Of a stretch of 64,000 nucleotides of DNA, positions 1 to 8,222 are shown piece by piece. Origin of the DNA: TMP-86 sp039807285 (GTDB lineage Bacteria > Pseudomonadota > Gammaproteobacteria > Steroidobacterales > Steroidobacteraceae); the NCBI GenBank assembly GCA_044226785.1, contig JBGAGK010000022.1:20132-84131 (forward strand), read 5' to 3'. A program made the translations under genes and the position numbers. Below the pieces are notes generated by a model, which saw only the letters and a program-made list of their open reading frames with translations, had not been told where the DNA came from and searched no databases. Numbering within the stretch: position 1 is the first letter of the stretch; the number at the start of each line of letters is the position of its first letter.

Positions 1-197
1 TCGCCCTTGTTGACGCGCAGTTCCACCACCCTGCCCGCCTGTGGCGCCGGCACGTCCATGGTGGCTTTCTCGGTCTCCAGGGTGATCAGCGGCGCATCGC
101 GCTCGAGCTGCTGTCCCGCCGAAACCAGTACATCGATGACGTCGACATCCTTGAAACCGCCGATGTCGGGAACCTGCACCTCGATCGTGCGCGCCAT
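1..197 (-). CDS. aceF: Dihydrolipoamide acetyltransferase (PDH E2), N-terminal lipoyl domain, partial
   Basis: The reading frame enters from the left edge of the window and starts at an ATG two bases after the aceE stop. The roughly 65 visible residues form a biotinyl/lipoyl domain with the lysine motif ETEKATMD, where the lysine carries lipoate. In the pyruvate dehydrogenase complex this swinging arm takes the acetyl group from E1 and passes it to CoA. The position directly behind aceE supports E2. A lipoyl-bearing E3 would look the same over so short a piece, but is a less likely immediate neighbour of aceE. The catalytic domain is outside the window. Confidence 0.85.
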   Translation of the reverse strand, partial: MARTIEVQVPDIGGFKDVDVIDVLVSAGQQLERDAPLITLETEKATMDVPAPQAGRVVELRVNKG

Positions 198-199
198 GT

Positions 200-2863
200 T
201 CAGGCCCTGACCGGATTCGGCTTGTCCGGATCGATGCCGAAGGTCTTGATGGCCTGTGTCACAGTCTTGCGGTCGAGCTTGGCTTCATCGGCCAGCGCCT
301 TCAGCGCCGCCACGACCACGTAGTGCCGATCGACCTCGAAGTGCATGCGCAGCGGCTTGCGGGCATCGCTCCGCCCGAATCCGTCGGTACCCAGCACCGT
401 GTAACGCCCCGGCACCCATTGCCGGATCTGGTCGGGAACACCCTTCACGTAATCCGTAGCGGCGACGAACGGCCCCTCGCGACCCGCCAGAGCCTGCTGG
501 ACATAGGCAACCCGCGGCGGTTCGTCCGGATGCAGCATGTTCCAGCGTTCGGTCTCCAGTGCATTGCGCCGCAGTTCGCTGAAGCTGGTCACGGAGAACA
601 CGTCAGCTGGAACCTTGTACTGCTCTTCGAGGATGGCTGCGGCAGCCAGCACCTCGCGCAGGATGGTGCCCGAGCCGAACAGCGAGACCCGCACCTTGCC
701 GCGGCCTCCGATCTGCAACAGATACATGCCGCTCAGGATCCCCTGCTCCACGCCCTTGGGCATGGTCGGGTGCACGTAGTTCTCGTTCATGGTGGTGATG
801 TAATAGAAGACGTTCTCGCGCTTCTCGTACATGCGTCGCATGCCATCGTGCACGATGACCGCAAGCTCATAGGCATACGTCGGATCGTAGGCCACGCAAT
901 TGGGCACCGTGGTCGCCACCAGCTGGCTGTGACCGTCCTGATGCTGCAGGCCCTCGCCGGCCAGCGTCGTGCGGCCTGCGGTACCGCCGACGAGGAATCC
1001 TCGCGCCTGCGAATCACCTGCGGCCCAGATGAAATCCCCCACCCGCTGGAAGCCGAACATCGAATAGTAGGTGTAGAAGGGAATCATCGGCACGCCGTGA
1101 TTCGAGTAAGACGTCGAGGCGGCGATCCAGGAACACAATGCGCCCGGCTCGTTGATACCTTCCTGGAGAATCTGCCCCTGCTTGTCTTCGTGGTAGAACG
1201 CGAGCTGGTCGGCATCCTGCGGCCGGTAGAGCTGGCCTACCGAGGAGTAGATGCCGATCTGGCGGAACAGGCCTTCCATGCCGAAGGTGCGTGCCTCGTC
1301 CGGCACGATGGGCACCACATGCTTGCCGACGTTCTTGTCCTTGAGCAGCACCCCCAACAGGCGCACCAGCGCCATGGTGGTGGAAATCTCGCGCTCGCCC
1401 GTTCCCTGGAGCAGGGAGTCGAATGCCTGCAGCGGCGGGATGACCAGCGCCGGCACATCGGAGTGACGCGCCGGCAAATACCCGCCCAGCACACGGCGCC
1501 GTTCCTGCAGGTAACGCATCTCCTCACTGTCGGGCGCCGGCTTGCGGAACGGCAGGCCGGAAATTTCCTCGTCCGAGATGGGAATGTTGAAACGGTCGCG
1601 GAAATCCTTGAGCGAGGAGTCGTCGAGCTTTTTCTGCTGGTGAGTGGTGTTCGCGCCTTCGCCCGCCTTGCCCATGCCGAAGCCCTTGACGGTCTTGGCC
1701 AGGATCACGGTCGGATAGCCCTTGCTTTCCACTGCCGAAGCGTAGGCGGCGTAAACCTTCTGGGCATCGTGCCCGCCGCGGTTCAGCCGCCAGATGTCAT
1801 CGTCCGACATGTTGGCGACCATTTCCTTCAGGGCCGGATACTTGCCGAAGAAATGCTCGCGCGTGTAGGCGCCGCCCTTGGCCTTGAAATTCTGGTACTC
1901 GCCGTCCACGCATTCTTCCATGACGCGCCTGAGCAGGCCCTGGGTGTCGCGGGCCAGCAGCGGATCCCAGCGCCGGCCCCACAGGACCTTGATGACATTC
2001 CAGCCCGCGCCGAGGAAGGCCGCCTCGAGCTCCTCGATGATCTTGCCATTGCCGCGCACCGGGCCGTCCAGGCGTTGCAGGTTGCAGTTGATCACGAAAA
2101 TCAGGTTGTCGAGCTTTTCGCGCACCGGCATGGTGAGCGCGCCCATGGACTCCGGCTCGTCCATCTCTCCATCGCCGAGAAACGCCCACACCTTGCGGTC
2201 GGAGGGCTTGACCATGCCGCGATTCTCCAGGTACCGGATGAAGCGTGCCTGGAAGATCGCATTCATCGGCCCGAGGCCCATCGAGACCGTGGGGAACTGC
2301 CAGAAATCCGGCATCAGCCAGGGGTGTGGATAGGACGACAGCCCACCGCCACCGACTTCCTTGCGGAAGCGCTTGAGCTGCTCCTCGCTCAGGCGCCCTT
2401 CCAGATAGGCCCGCGCGTAGATGCCGGGGCTGGAGTGACCCTGGATGAAAATCATGTCGCCGGGGTGAGATTCGCTGCGGGCCCGCCAGAAGTGGTTGAA
2501 ACCCACCTCGTACAGGGTCGCTGCGGAGGCATAGGAGGCGATATGTCCGCCATACTCGGAAGAAGCGCGATTCGCCTGCACCACCATGGCCATGGCGTTC
2601 CAGCGGATGTAGGCCTCGATGCGCCGCTCCAGCGAGCGGTCTCCGGGGTAGTCGGGCTCGCGGTGCTTGCTGATGGTGTTCAGATAGGCCGTGTTGGGCC
2701 GGAATGGCAGATAGGTGCCCGAGCGGCGGGTGAAATCGACCAGCTTTTCGAGGATGAAATGGGCGCGCTGCGGCCCCTGGGCCTTGAGCAGCGAATCGAT
2801 GGACTCCAGCCACTCCTGCGTCTCGATGGGGTCGATGTCTTCGTAGGGGGATTGCTCTGTCAT
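200..2863 (-). CDS. aceE: Pyruvate dehydrogenase E1 component, homodimeric type
   Basis: This thiamine-diphosphate enzyme decarboxylates pyruvate and reductively acetylates the lipoyl arm of E2. From the ATG at 2863 the protein is 887 residues, the same length as the E. coli enzyme. The ThDP/Mg site GDGEMDEPES is present, as is the transketolase-like central domain. The frame is open a further 21 codons upstream, but the MTEQSPYEDIDP start matches the family. The gene precedes aceF with a two-base gap, so the two are one operon. No pdhR-type regulator is visible nearby. A TATAAT hexamer lies upstream in the intergenic region. Confidence 0.97.
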   Translation of the reverse strand: MTEQSPYEDIDPIETQEWLESIDSLLKAQGPQRAHFILEKLVDFTRRSGTYLPFRPNTAYLNTISKHREPDYPGDRSLERRIEAYIRWNAMAMVVQANRASSEYGGHIASYASAATLYEVGFNHFWRARSESHPGDMIFIQGHSSPGIYARAYLEGRLSEEQLKRFRKEVGGGGLSSYPHPWLMPDFWQFPTVSMGLGPMNAIFQARFIRYLENRGMVKPSDRKVWAFLGDGEMDEPESMGALTMPVREKLDNLIFVINCNLQRLDGPVRGNGKIIEELEAAFLGAGWNVIKVLWGRRWDPLLARDTQGLLRRVMEECVDGEYQNFKAKGGAYTREHFFGKYPALKEMVANMSDDDIWRLNRGGHDAQKVYAAYASAVESKGYPTVILAKTVKGFGMGKAGEGANTTHQQKKLDDSSLKDFRDRFNIPISDEEISGLPFRKPAPDSEEMRYLQERRRVLGGYLPARHSDVPALVIPPLQAFDSLLQGTGEREISTTMALVRLLGVLLKDKNVGKHVVPIVPDEARTFGMEGLFRQIGIYSSVGQLYRPQDADQLAFYHEDKQGQILQEGINEPGALCSWIAASTSYSNHGVPMIPFYTYYSMFGFQRVGDFIWAAGDSQARGFLVGGTAGRTTLAGEGLQHQDGHSQLVATTVPNCVAYDPTYAYELAVIVHDGMRRMYEKRENVFYYITTMNENYVHPTMPKGVEQGILSGMYLLQIGGRGKVRVSLFGSGTILREVLAAAAILEEQYKVPADVFSVTSFSELRRNALETERWNMLHPDEPPRVAYVQQALAGREGPFVAATDYVKGVPDQIRQWVPGRYTVLGTDGFGRSDARKPLRMHFEVDRHYVVVAALKALADEAKLDRKTVTQAIKTFGIDPDKPNPVRA

Positions 2864-2944
2864 GGATCGTTCAGGTCCCGTGTTCGTCCGCCAGCTCCGC
2901 TGGAGCACCGTTCGCGTTCCCTGCACGTGCCCGCTTCAGCGTTT

Positions 2945-2950
2945 ATTATA
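2945..2950 (-). promoter_or_regulatory. Putative -10 element for aceE
   Basis: The minus strand reads TATAAT here, a perfect sigma-70 -10 hexamer, about 80 bases upstream of the aceE start. The expected -35 position, 17 bases further up, is a poor match (CCTCGA). The site sits in the short divergent region between aceE and the aminopeptidase gene. The call rests on the hexamer alone. Confidence 0.3.
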
Positions 2951-2986
2951 GCGCGGAATTCCACCCCTCGAGGACGCCGCACGCGC

Positions 2987-4498
2987 ATGCCCATCCCACT
3001 TCCGCTGAACTCGCTCACCGTGCCCGTGCAGATGCGCCGCATGCGCCTGGGCGTTCGCACGCTGGAGCGATTCCAGGCACTGATCCTGCTCATTCCGCCG
3101 GATCTTCCGCGTTCGGCCTGGACCGATCTGCCGCACGGGCGGCAGCTCCAGGCACTTCACGAACGCAAGACGCGCCGCGCGGGCGATGCCTTTGCCGCGA
3201 CGGTGGGCGATGCGGGCACACTGGTGGTCATCGGCTGTGCGGGCGCGGACTCGAGCATGTTCGAGCGGCTGCAGCTGGCGCAGAAATGTACGAAGCTGGC
3301 CCTTGAATCCGCGCCTCGCAACGTGCTGGTTGCCCAGCGTCTGCCCGCCCCAGCCGCGGGAAACGCGATATCGGCCCTGCTGTCCGCGCTTCAGGCGGGC
3401 GCCTTTGAATTGCCCACGTTCAAGAGCAAGCCCCGTCGCGATCCCCGACTCAGGCAGATCAGTCTTGCCGACCGGTTGCCCGCCGACGCGCTGGCCAGCA
3501 CGCTCGCCACGGCCGCCGGCAACAATCTCGCGCGCTGGCTGACCGCACTGCCGCCGAACGAGCTCGATGCACGCAGCTACCGGCGATATCTGCAGCGGAT
3601 TGCCGCACAGTCCGGATTTCGCATGCGGTTTTTTTCCGAGGCGCAACTCAAGCGCCTCGGAGCCGGCGCCTTCCTGGCCGTCTCCCAGGGCAATGCCACC
3701 CGCGATGCCGGCATCGTCCACTTGAGTCACCGCCCCGGCGGGGCGCGGGCGCCGAAACTGTGCCTGGTCGGCAAGGGCATCTGTTTCGACACCGGCGGCA
3801 CCAACCTGAAGCCCCACCGGTCGATGCTCGACATGCACATCGACATGGAGGGCAGTGCCGTGGCGCTGGGTACAATGCTCGCGCTGGTGCGCACGGATCC
3901 GAAGATCGCCGTGGACTGCTGGATGGCCATCACCGAAAACCGCATCGGTCCGACCGCCAGCAAGCCTCAGGATGTGGTGCGCGCACTCAACGGCACCACC
4001 ATCCAGATGATCCACACCGATGCCGAAGGCCGCATGGTCCTGGCGGACACACTGGCGTTGGCCGCGCGCAGCAACCCGGGAGCCATCATCGACTACGCCA
4101 CCCTCACCGGCGCCTGCATCCATGCGCTCACCGAGCGCTACAGTGGCGCGTTCACCAACCGCATGGCTTCACGTCTTTCGATCGAGGCCGCCGGTGCGCA
4201 AAGCGGCGAACGGGTGTGGTGTTTTCCGATGGACGAGGACTTCGACGCGGACATCGAAAGCCAGGTCGCCGACATCAAGCAGTGTGCCGTCGAGGGCAAG
4301 GGTGATCACATCCTCGCCGCGCGCTTCCTCAACCGGTTCGTGCCCCCGAACATCCCCTGGCTGCACCTGGATCTTTCCGCGGGACATCGCCAGGGAGGCC
4401 TCGGCGGCATCGGCACGGACATCACCGGATTCGGCGTGCGGCTCAGCCTGCAGCTGATTGGAAACGGCTGGCCACGAACCCGGGATGCAACCTCGTGA
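2987..4498 (+). CDS. Leucyl aminopeptidase family protein (peptidase M17)
   Basis: This is a di-metal aminopeptidase of the M17 family that removes N-terminal residues from peptides in the cytoplasm. It has 503 residues from the ATG at 2987; the open frame further upstream only shadows aceE. The catalytic domain shows the metal and base residues: VGKGICFDTGG (Lys263, Asp268), DMHIDMEG and HTDAEGRMVLAD (Asp345, Glu347, Arg349). The canonical NTDAEGR is HTDAEGR here, and the usual NMPGG after the conserved Glu is altered (ENRIGPTAS), so this is a divergent member rather than a standard PepA. It is divergent from aceE and overlaps pyrC by four bases (GTGA). Confidence 0.85.
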   Translation: MPIPLPLNSLTVPVQMRRMRLGVRTLERFQALILLIPPDLPRSAWTDLPHGRQLQALHERKTRRAGDAFAATVGDAGTLVVIGCAGADSSMFERLQLAQKCTKLALESAPRNVLVAQRLPAPAAGNAISALLSALQAGAFELPTFKSKPRRDPRLRQISLADRLPADALASTLATAAGNNLARWLTALPPNELDARSYRRYLQRIAAQSGFRMRFFSEAQLKRLGAGAFLAVSQGNATRDAGIVHLSHRPGGARAPKLCLVGKGICFDTGGTNLKPHRSMLDMHIDMEGSAVALGTMLALVRTDPKIAVDCWMAITENRIGPTASKPQDVVRALNGTTIQMIHTDAEGRMVLADTLALAARSNPGAIIDYATLTGACIHALTERYSGAFTNRMASRLSIEAAGAQSGERVWCFPMDEDFDADIESQVADIKQCAVEGKGDHILAARFLNRFVPPNIPWLHLDLSAGHRQGGLGGIGTDITGFGVRLSLQLIGNGWPRTRDATS

Positions 4499-5547
4499 CC
4501 CAGCCCCAGACCCTGACCCTGCGCCGTCCGGATGACTGGCACGTGCACCTGCGGGATGGTGCTGCACTCGCCGCCGTCGTGGGCTTCACGGCGCGACGCT
4601 TCGGCCGCGCCATCGTGATGCCCAATCTGGCCAACCCGGTCACCACCGTTCAGGCGGCGCGGGAATACCGGCAACGCATCCTCGATGTGCTGCCGGCCGC
4701 CAGCCGCTTCGAACCGCTGATGACCCTGTACCTGCACGATGCCATGAGCCCGGCCGAGATCGATGCGGCCAGGACCAGCGGCTTCATTCATGGCGTGAAA
4801 CTGTATCCGGCCGGCGCCACCACGCATTCGAGCGCGGGGGTGCGGAATCTGTCCGGACTGTCTGGCGTGATCGATCGCATGCAGGAAACCGGCCTGCCGC
4901 TGCTGGTGCACGGCGAGGTCACCGATCCGGCTGTCGACATTTTCGACCGCGAGGCGCGCTTCATCGACACGGTGCTGGCACCGCTCCTGCAAAAGTTCCA
5001 GGGCCTGAAAGTCGTGTTCGAGCACATCACCACGGGACACGCCGCACAATTCGTGCGCGACGCACGCGCCGGGGTTGCGGCCACGATCACGCCTCAGCAT
5101 CTGCTGCTCAATCGCAATGCACTTTTTCAGGGTGGAATCCGGCCACACCATTACTGCCTTCCCATCCTCAAGCGCGAATCCGACCGCGTGGCCCTGCTGG
5201 AGGCTGCGACCAGCGGAAATCCGAAGTTCTTCCTGGGCACCGACAGCGCCCCACATGAGCGCGCCACCAAGGAAACCGCCTGCGGTTGTGCCGGAATCTT
5301 CACCGCCCACGCGGCGATCGAACTGTATGCGGAAGCTTTCGACTCGAACAAGAAACTTGATGAATTAGAACAGTTTGCATCCATCAACGGAAGTAATTTC
5401 TATGGTGTCCCGGTACACACTGAAACGATCACCCTGGAACGATGCGAGTGGCAGGTCCCGGCCTCCTATGCCTTCGCCGAGGGCGAGTTGATCCCCTATC
5501 GCGCCGGCACCAGCGTCGGCTGGAAACTCCGTGGGGAAACGGGTTGA
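4495..5547 (+). CDS. pyrC: Dihydroorotase (class II)
   Basis: This enzyme closes carbamoyl-aspartate to dihydroorotate, the third step of pyrimidine synthesis. It has 350 residues, close to the 348 of E. coli PyrC. All metal-site motifs are visible: DWHVHLRDG (His16, His18), GVKLYPAG (the carboxylated Lys), VHGEV, EHITT and GTDSAPH. The start is GTG at 4495, overlapping the stop of the aminopeptidase gene. Its own stop shares one base with the start of rnt, so the three genes are probably translationally coupled. Confidence 0.96.
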   Translation: MTQPQTLTLRRPDDWHVHLRDGAALAAVVGFTARRFGRAIVMPNLANPVTTVQAAREYRQRILDVLPAASRFEPLMTLYLHDAMSPAEIDAARTSGFIHGVKLYPAGATTHSSAGVRNLSGLSGVIDRMQETGLPLLVHGEVTDPAVDIFDREARFIDTVLAPLLQKFQGLKVVFEHITTGHAAQFVRDARAGVAATITPQHLLLNRNALFQGGIRPHHYCLPILKRESDRVALLEAATSGNPKFFLGTDSAPHERATKETACGCAGIFTAHAAIELYAEAFDSNKKLDELEQFASINGSNFYGVPVHTETITLERCEWQVPASYAFAEGELIPYRAGTSVGWKLRGETG

Positions 5548-6233
5548 TGGCCGCCCTGCCCGACATCACGATGGCGACCCGCTTTCGCGGATATCTGCCC
5601 GTGGTCATCGACGTGGAGACCGGAGGGTTCAATCATCAGACAGATGCCCTGCTGGAGATCGCGGCCGTCATGATCGAGATGCACAGCGATGGGTCACTGA
5701 CCCGCGGCAGGACCTTCCGCCATCACGTCCAACCCTTTCCCGGCGCCAACATGGAGCCGGCTTCGCTGGCCGTGAACGGCATCGATCCCTGGCATCCGTT
5801 GCGCCTGGCCGTCCCGGAAGCCGAAGCCCTGCAGAATATCTTCAAGGAAGTGCGGCACGCCCTGCGCGATGCGGAATGCAAGCGCGCCATTCTGGTCGGG
5901 CACAACTCGTTTTTCGATCTGAACTTCCTGAATGCCGCCGTGGCGCGCAATGATCTCAAACGCAACCCGTTTCACCCATTTTCCAGCTTCGACACGGCGA
6001 CCCTGGGTGGCGTTGCGTTCGGTCAGACCGTGCTGATGCGTGCGGCACTGGCCTCGGGCCAGGAATGGGATTCAGAAGCCGCTCACTCGGCCGCCTATGA
6101 CGCGGAGCGCACGGCCGATCTGTTCTGCACGGTGTGCAACCAGTTCCAGGGCGTGTTCGACGCCAGCCGGCGCCGGCTGGCTTCCATGGGTCCGCTGGAA
6201 ACGGACGAAGAGTCTTCCGACCCGCGCACCTGA
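5547..6233 (+). CDS. rnt: Ribonuclease T
   Basis: This is a DEDDh-type 3'-5' exonuclease that trims tRNA and other stable RNA 3' ends. It has 228 residues from the ATG at 5547, which overlaps the pyrC stop as TGATG. The catalytic acidic residues are visible in VIDVETGG (Asp, Glu), NSFFDLNF (Asp) and AHSAAYDAERTADLF (His, Asp). The order pyrC-rnt next to a glutaredoxin gene is familiar from gammaproteobacteria such as Pseudomonas. It converges on grxD across a GC-rich hairpin. Confidence 0.95.
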   Translation: MAALPDITMATRFRGYLPVVIDVETGGFNHQTDALLEIAAVMIEMHSDGSLTRGRTFRHHVQPFPGANMEPASLAVNGIDPWHPLRLAVPEAEALQNIFKEVRHALRDAECKRAILVGHNSFFDLNFLNAAVARNDLKRNPFHPFSSFDTATLGGVAFGQTVLMRAALASGQEWDSEAAHSAAYDAERTADLFCTVCNQFQGVFDASRRRLASMGPLETDEESSDPRT

Positions 6234-6237
6234 CTTC

Positions 6238-6262
6238 CCGGGGCGTCGCCCGGGCGCCCCGG
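6238..6262. terminator. Putative bidirectional hairpin between rnt and grxD
   Basis: CCGGGGCG at 6238-6245 pairs perfectly with CGCCCCGG at 6255-6262 around a nine-base loop. It lies in the 42-base gap between convergent rnt and grxD. There is no clear T run, so intrinsic termination is plausible but not proven. Confidence 0.4.
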
Positions 6263-6275
6263 ATCGCCCGGTCTC

Positions 6276-6599
6276 TCAGGCGGTGGTGGCGCCCGCCCCG
6301 GCCAGCAACTGCGGCAGCTCACCGCTGTTGTACATCTCCACGATGATGTCGCACCCGCCGACGAGTTCGCCATTCACGTACAGCTGCGGGTAGGTGGGCC
6401 AGTTCGAGTAGGTCTTGAGCGCCTCACGCACTTCCGGATCCTCGAAGATGTTGACCGTCGCGAACCGTGCCTTGCAGGCCTTCAACGCCCCCACCGCCTG
6501 GGCGGAAAATCCGCATTGCGGGAAATCCGGCGTCCCTTTCATGTAAAGCAGCACGGGGTTGTCTGCCAGCTGCTGCTTGATCCGATCCACGACCGTCAT
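6276..6599 (-). CDS. grxD: Monothiol glutaredoxin, Grx4 family
   Basis: This is a single-domain monothiol glutaredoxin of 107 residues that binds and hands on [2Fe-2S] clusters with glutathione. The active-site motif is CGFS within DFPQCGFSAQ, preceded by YMKGTP. The glutathione-binding TYPQLYVNGELVGG stretch follows. Family members partner with BolA and act in Fe-S delivery. It lies just downstream of sodB on the same strand, 24 bases away, so the two may be co-transcribed as an iron and oxidative-stress pair. Confidence 0.95.
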   Translation of the reverse strand: MTVVDRIKQQLADNPVLLYMKGTPDFPQCGFSAQAVGALKACKARFATVNIFEDPEVREALKTYSNWPTYPQLYVNGELVGGCDIIVEMYNSGELPQLLAGAGATTA

Positions 6600-6623
6600 G
6601 TGAATTTCTCCTCTCCGCCTTTC

Positions 6624-7199
6624 TCAACCGAGATTCTTCTCGACGAACTGCCAGTTTACCAGGCTCCAGAAATGCTCCAGGTAGCTCGGACGTGCGTTGC
6701 GATAGTCGATGTAATAAGCATGTTCCCACACGTCACAGGTCAACAGCGGCACCTGACCACTGGTCATCGGGTTGCCGGCATTCGAGGTGCTGGTGATGGC
6801 CAGCGAACCGTCGGCGTTCTTCACCAGCCAGGCCCAGCCGGAGCCGAACGTACCGATGGCCGTTTCGGTGAACCGCTTCTTGAACTCATCCACGCTGCCG
6901 AAAGCCTTGGTCAACGCATCGGAAAGCTTTTTTCCCGGCGCCGCCTGCTTCGGCGTCAGGCAATGCCAGAAGAAGGTGTGATTCCAGATCTGCGCAACAT
7001 TGTTGAAGATCTTGCCGGAGGATTTCTTCACCGCATCTTCCAGCGACATGTGCTCGATCTCGGTGCCGGCAATCATCTTGTTCGCATTGTCGACATAGGC
7101 CTTGTGATGCTTGCCGTAGTGGAATTCGAGCGTCTCGCGCGACATGTGCGGCTCGAGCGCTTCGCGCGCGTAGGGAAGCTCGGGAAGGGTGAATGCCAT
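6624..7199 (-). CDS. sodB: Superoxide dismutase, Fe type
   Basis: This cytoplasmic Fe/Mn-family superoxide dismutase has 191 residues from the ATG at 7199. The frame is open five codons further, but MAFTLPELPY is the usual N-terminus. Metal ligands are visible in EFHYGKHH, IWNHTFFWH and CDVWEHAYYIDYRN (Asp and His). The QAAPGKKL and LLTCDVWEH stretches look like the iron form, though Fe versus Mn cannot be settled by eye. The gene is divergent from nadC across about 170 bases that must hold both promoters. Confidence 0.95.
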   Translation of the reverse strand: MAFTLPELPYAREALEPHMSRETLEFHYGKHHKAYVDNANKMIAGTEIEHMSLEDAVKKSSGKIFNNVAQIWNHTFFWHCLTPKQAAPGKKLSDALTKAFGSVDEFKKRFTETAIGTFGSGWAWLVKNADGSLAITSTSNAGNPMTSGQVPLLTCDVWEHAYYIDYRNARPSYLEHFWSLVNWQFVEKNLG

Positions 7200-7373
7200 G
7201 ATTGCGTTCCTCACAATATGAAAAATTTGCAGACCCGGCCGGGCGCGCCAGCCTCGATCTGCCTCCGTGGGCCGCTCACATTAGGGGACCGCGACTGCAA
7301 ATTCAACCCGCAGCGCGCACCAGGGTCCGGGAATGTACAATTCGCGGCAGCGCATCCGGAATCCGCCACCACC

Positions 7374-8222
7374 ATGACCATCCAGCCGCCCGCCGACCTC
7401 CCCGACCAGGTCGAACGCGCCCTGACCGAGGATATCGGATCCGGGGACCTGACCGCCGCGCTGATTGACGAGGCGCGACAGGGCCGCGCCCGGGTCATCA
7501 CCCGGGAATCCGCCACGATCTGCGGCCGCCCCTGGGTGGACGAGACCTTCCGCCGCGTCGATCCACGCATTCGCATCACCTGGAAGATCTACGAAGGAAC
7601 CCACGCCGAACCCAATCAGGTGCTGTTCGAGCTGGCGGGACCGGCTCGCGGGCTGCTCACGGGAGAGCGGACAGCGCTGAATTTCCTCCAACTCCTGTCG
7701 GCTACGGCCACCGCAGCCCACGCCTTCGCCGCGGCCGTCAAAGGCTCGGCCTGCCGGGTCCTGGATACCCGCAAGACCATTCCGGGACTTCGCACGGCCC
7801 AGAAGTACGCCACGCGCGTCGGTGGCGTCCAGAATCATCGCATGGGTCTGTTCGATGCCATCCTCATCAAGGAGAACCACATCATGGCGGCCGGCTCCAT
7901 CGATGCCGCGGTGAAGTCAGCCCGGAGCAGCGCGAAGGGAGTGCCGGTGGAGGTGGAAGTGGAGACCCTCGATGAATTGCGCCAGGCCATCGAGGCAGGC
8001 GCCGACATTGCGATGGTGGACGAATTCTCCCTGGAGGACATGCGCGCGGCCGTGGCCATGAACCGCGCCGCCGCCCATCCGCTGAAGATCGAGGCTTCAG
8101 GCAGCGTCGACCTGGATCGGGTCCGGCAGATCGCCCAGACCGGCGTGGACTACATTTCAACCGGATCGATCACCAAGCATGTGCGCGCGGTGGACCTGTC
8201 CATGCGGTTCGAGTGGGCGTGA
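7374..8222 (+). CDS. nadC: Nicotinate-nucleotide pyrophosphorylase (quinolinate phosphoribosyltransferase)
   Basis: This enzyme turns quinolinate and PRPP into nicotinate mononucleotide in de novo NAD synthesis. It has 282 residues from the ATG at 7374. Family motifs include EDIGSGDLTA, GERTALNFLQ, LDTRKTIPGLR, KENHI and the phosphate-binding EASGSVDLDRV. The 3' end overlaps the end of the convergent CadC-like gene by 66 bases, so the final 20 or so codons of each are read from both strands. Confidence 0.96.
   Translation: MTIQPPADLPDQVERALTEDIGSGDLTAALIDEARQGRARVITRESATICGRPWVDETFRRVDPRIRITWKIYEGTHAEPNQVLFELAGPARGLLTGERTALNFLQLLSATATAAHAFAAAVKGSACRVLDTRKTIPGLRTAQKYATRVGGVQNHRMGLFDAILIKENHIMAAGSIDAAVKSARSSAKGVPVEVEVETLDELRQAIEAGADIAMVDEFSLEDMRAAVAMNRAAAHPLKIEASGSVDLDRVRQIAQTGVDYISTGSITKHVRAVDLSMRFEWA

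Noticed and set aside
323..2986. Very long open frame on the plus strand opposite aceE, continuous with the aminopeptidase gene
   Set aside because: High-GC codon bias leaves the antisense frame open. The protein lacks domain signatures and aceE on the other strand is certain.
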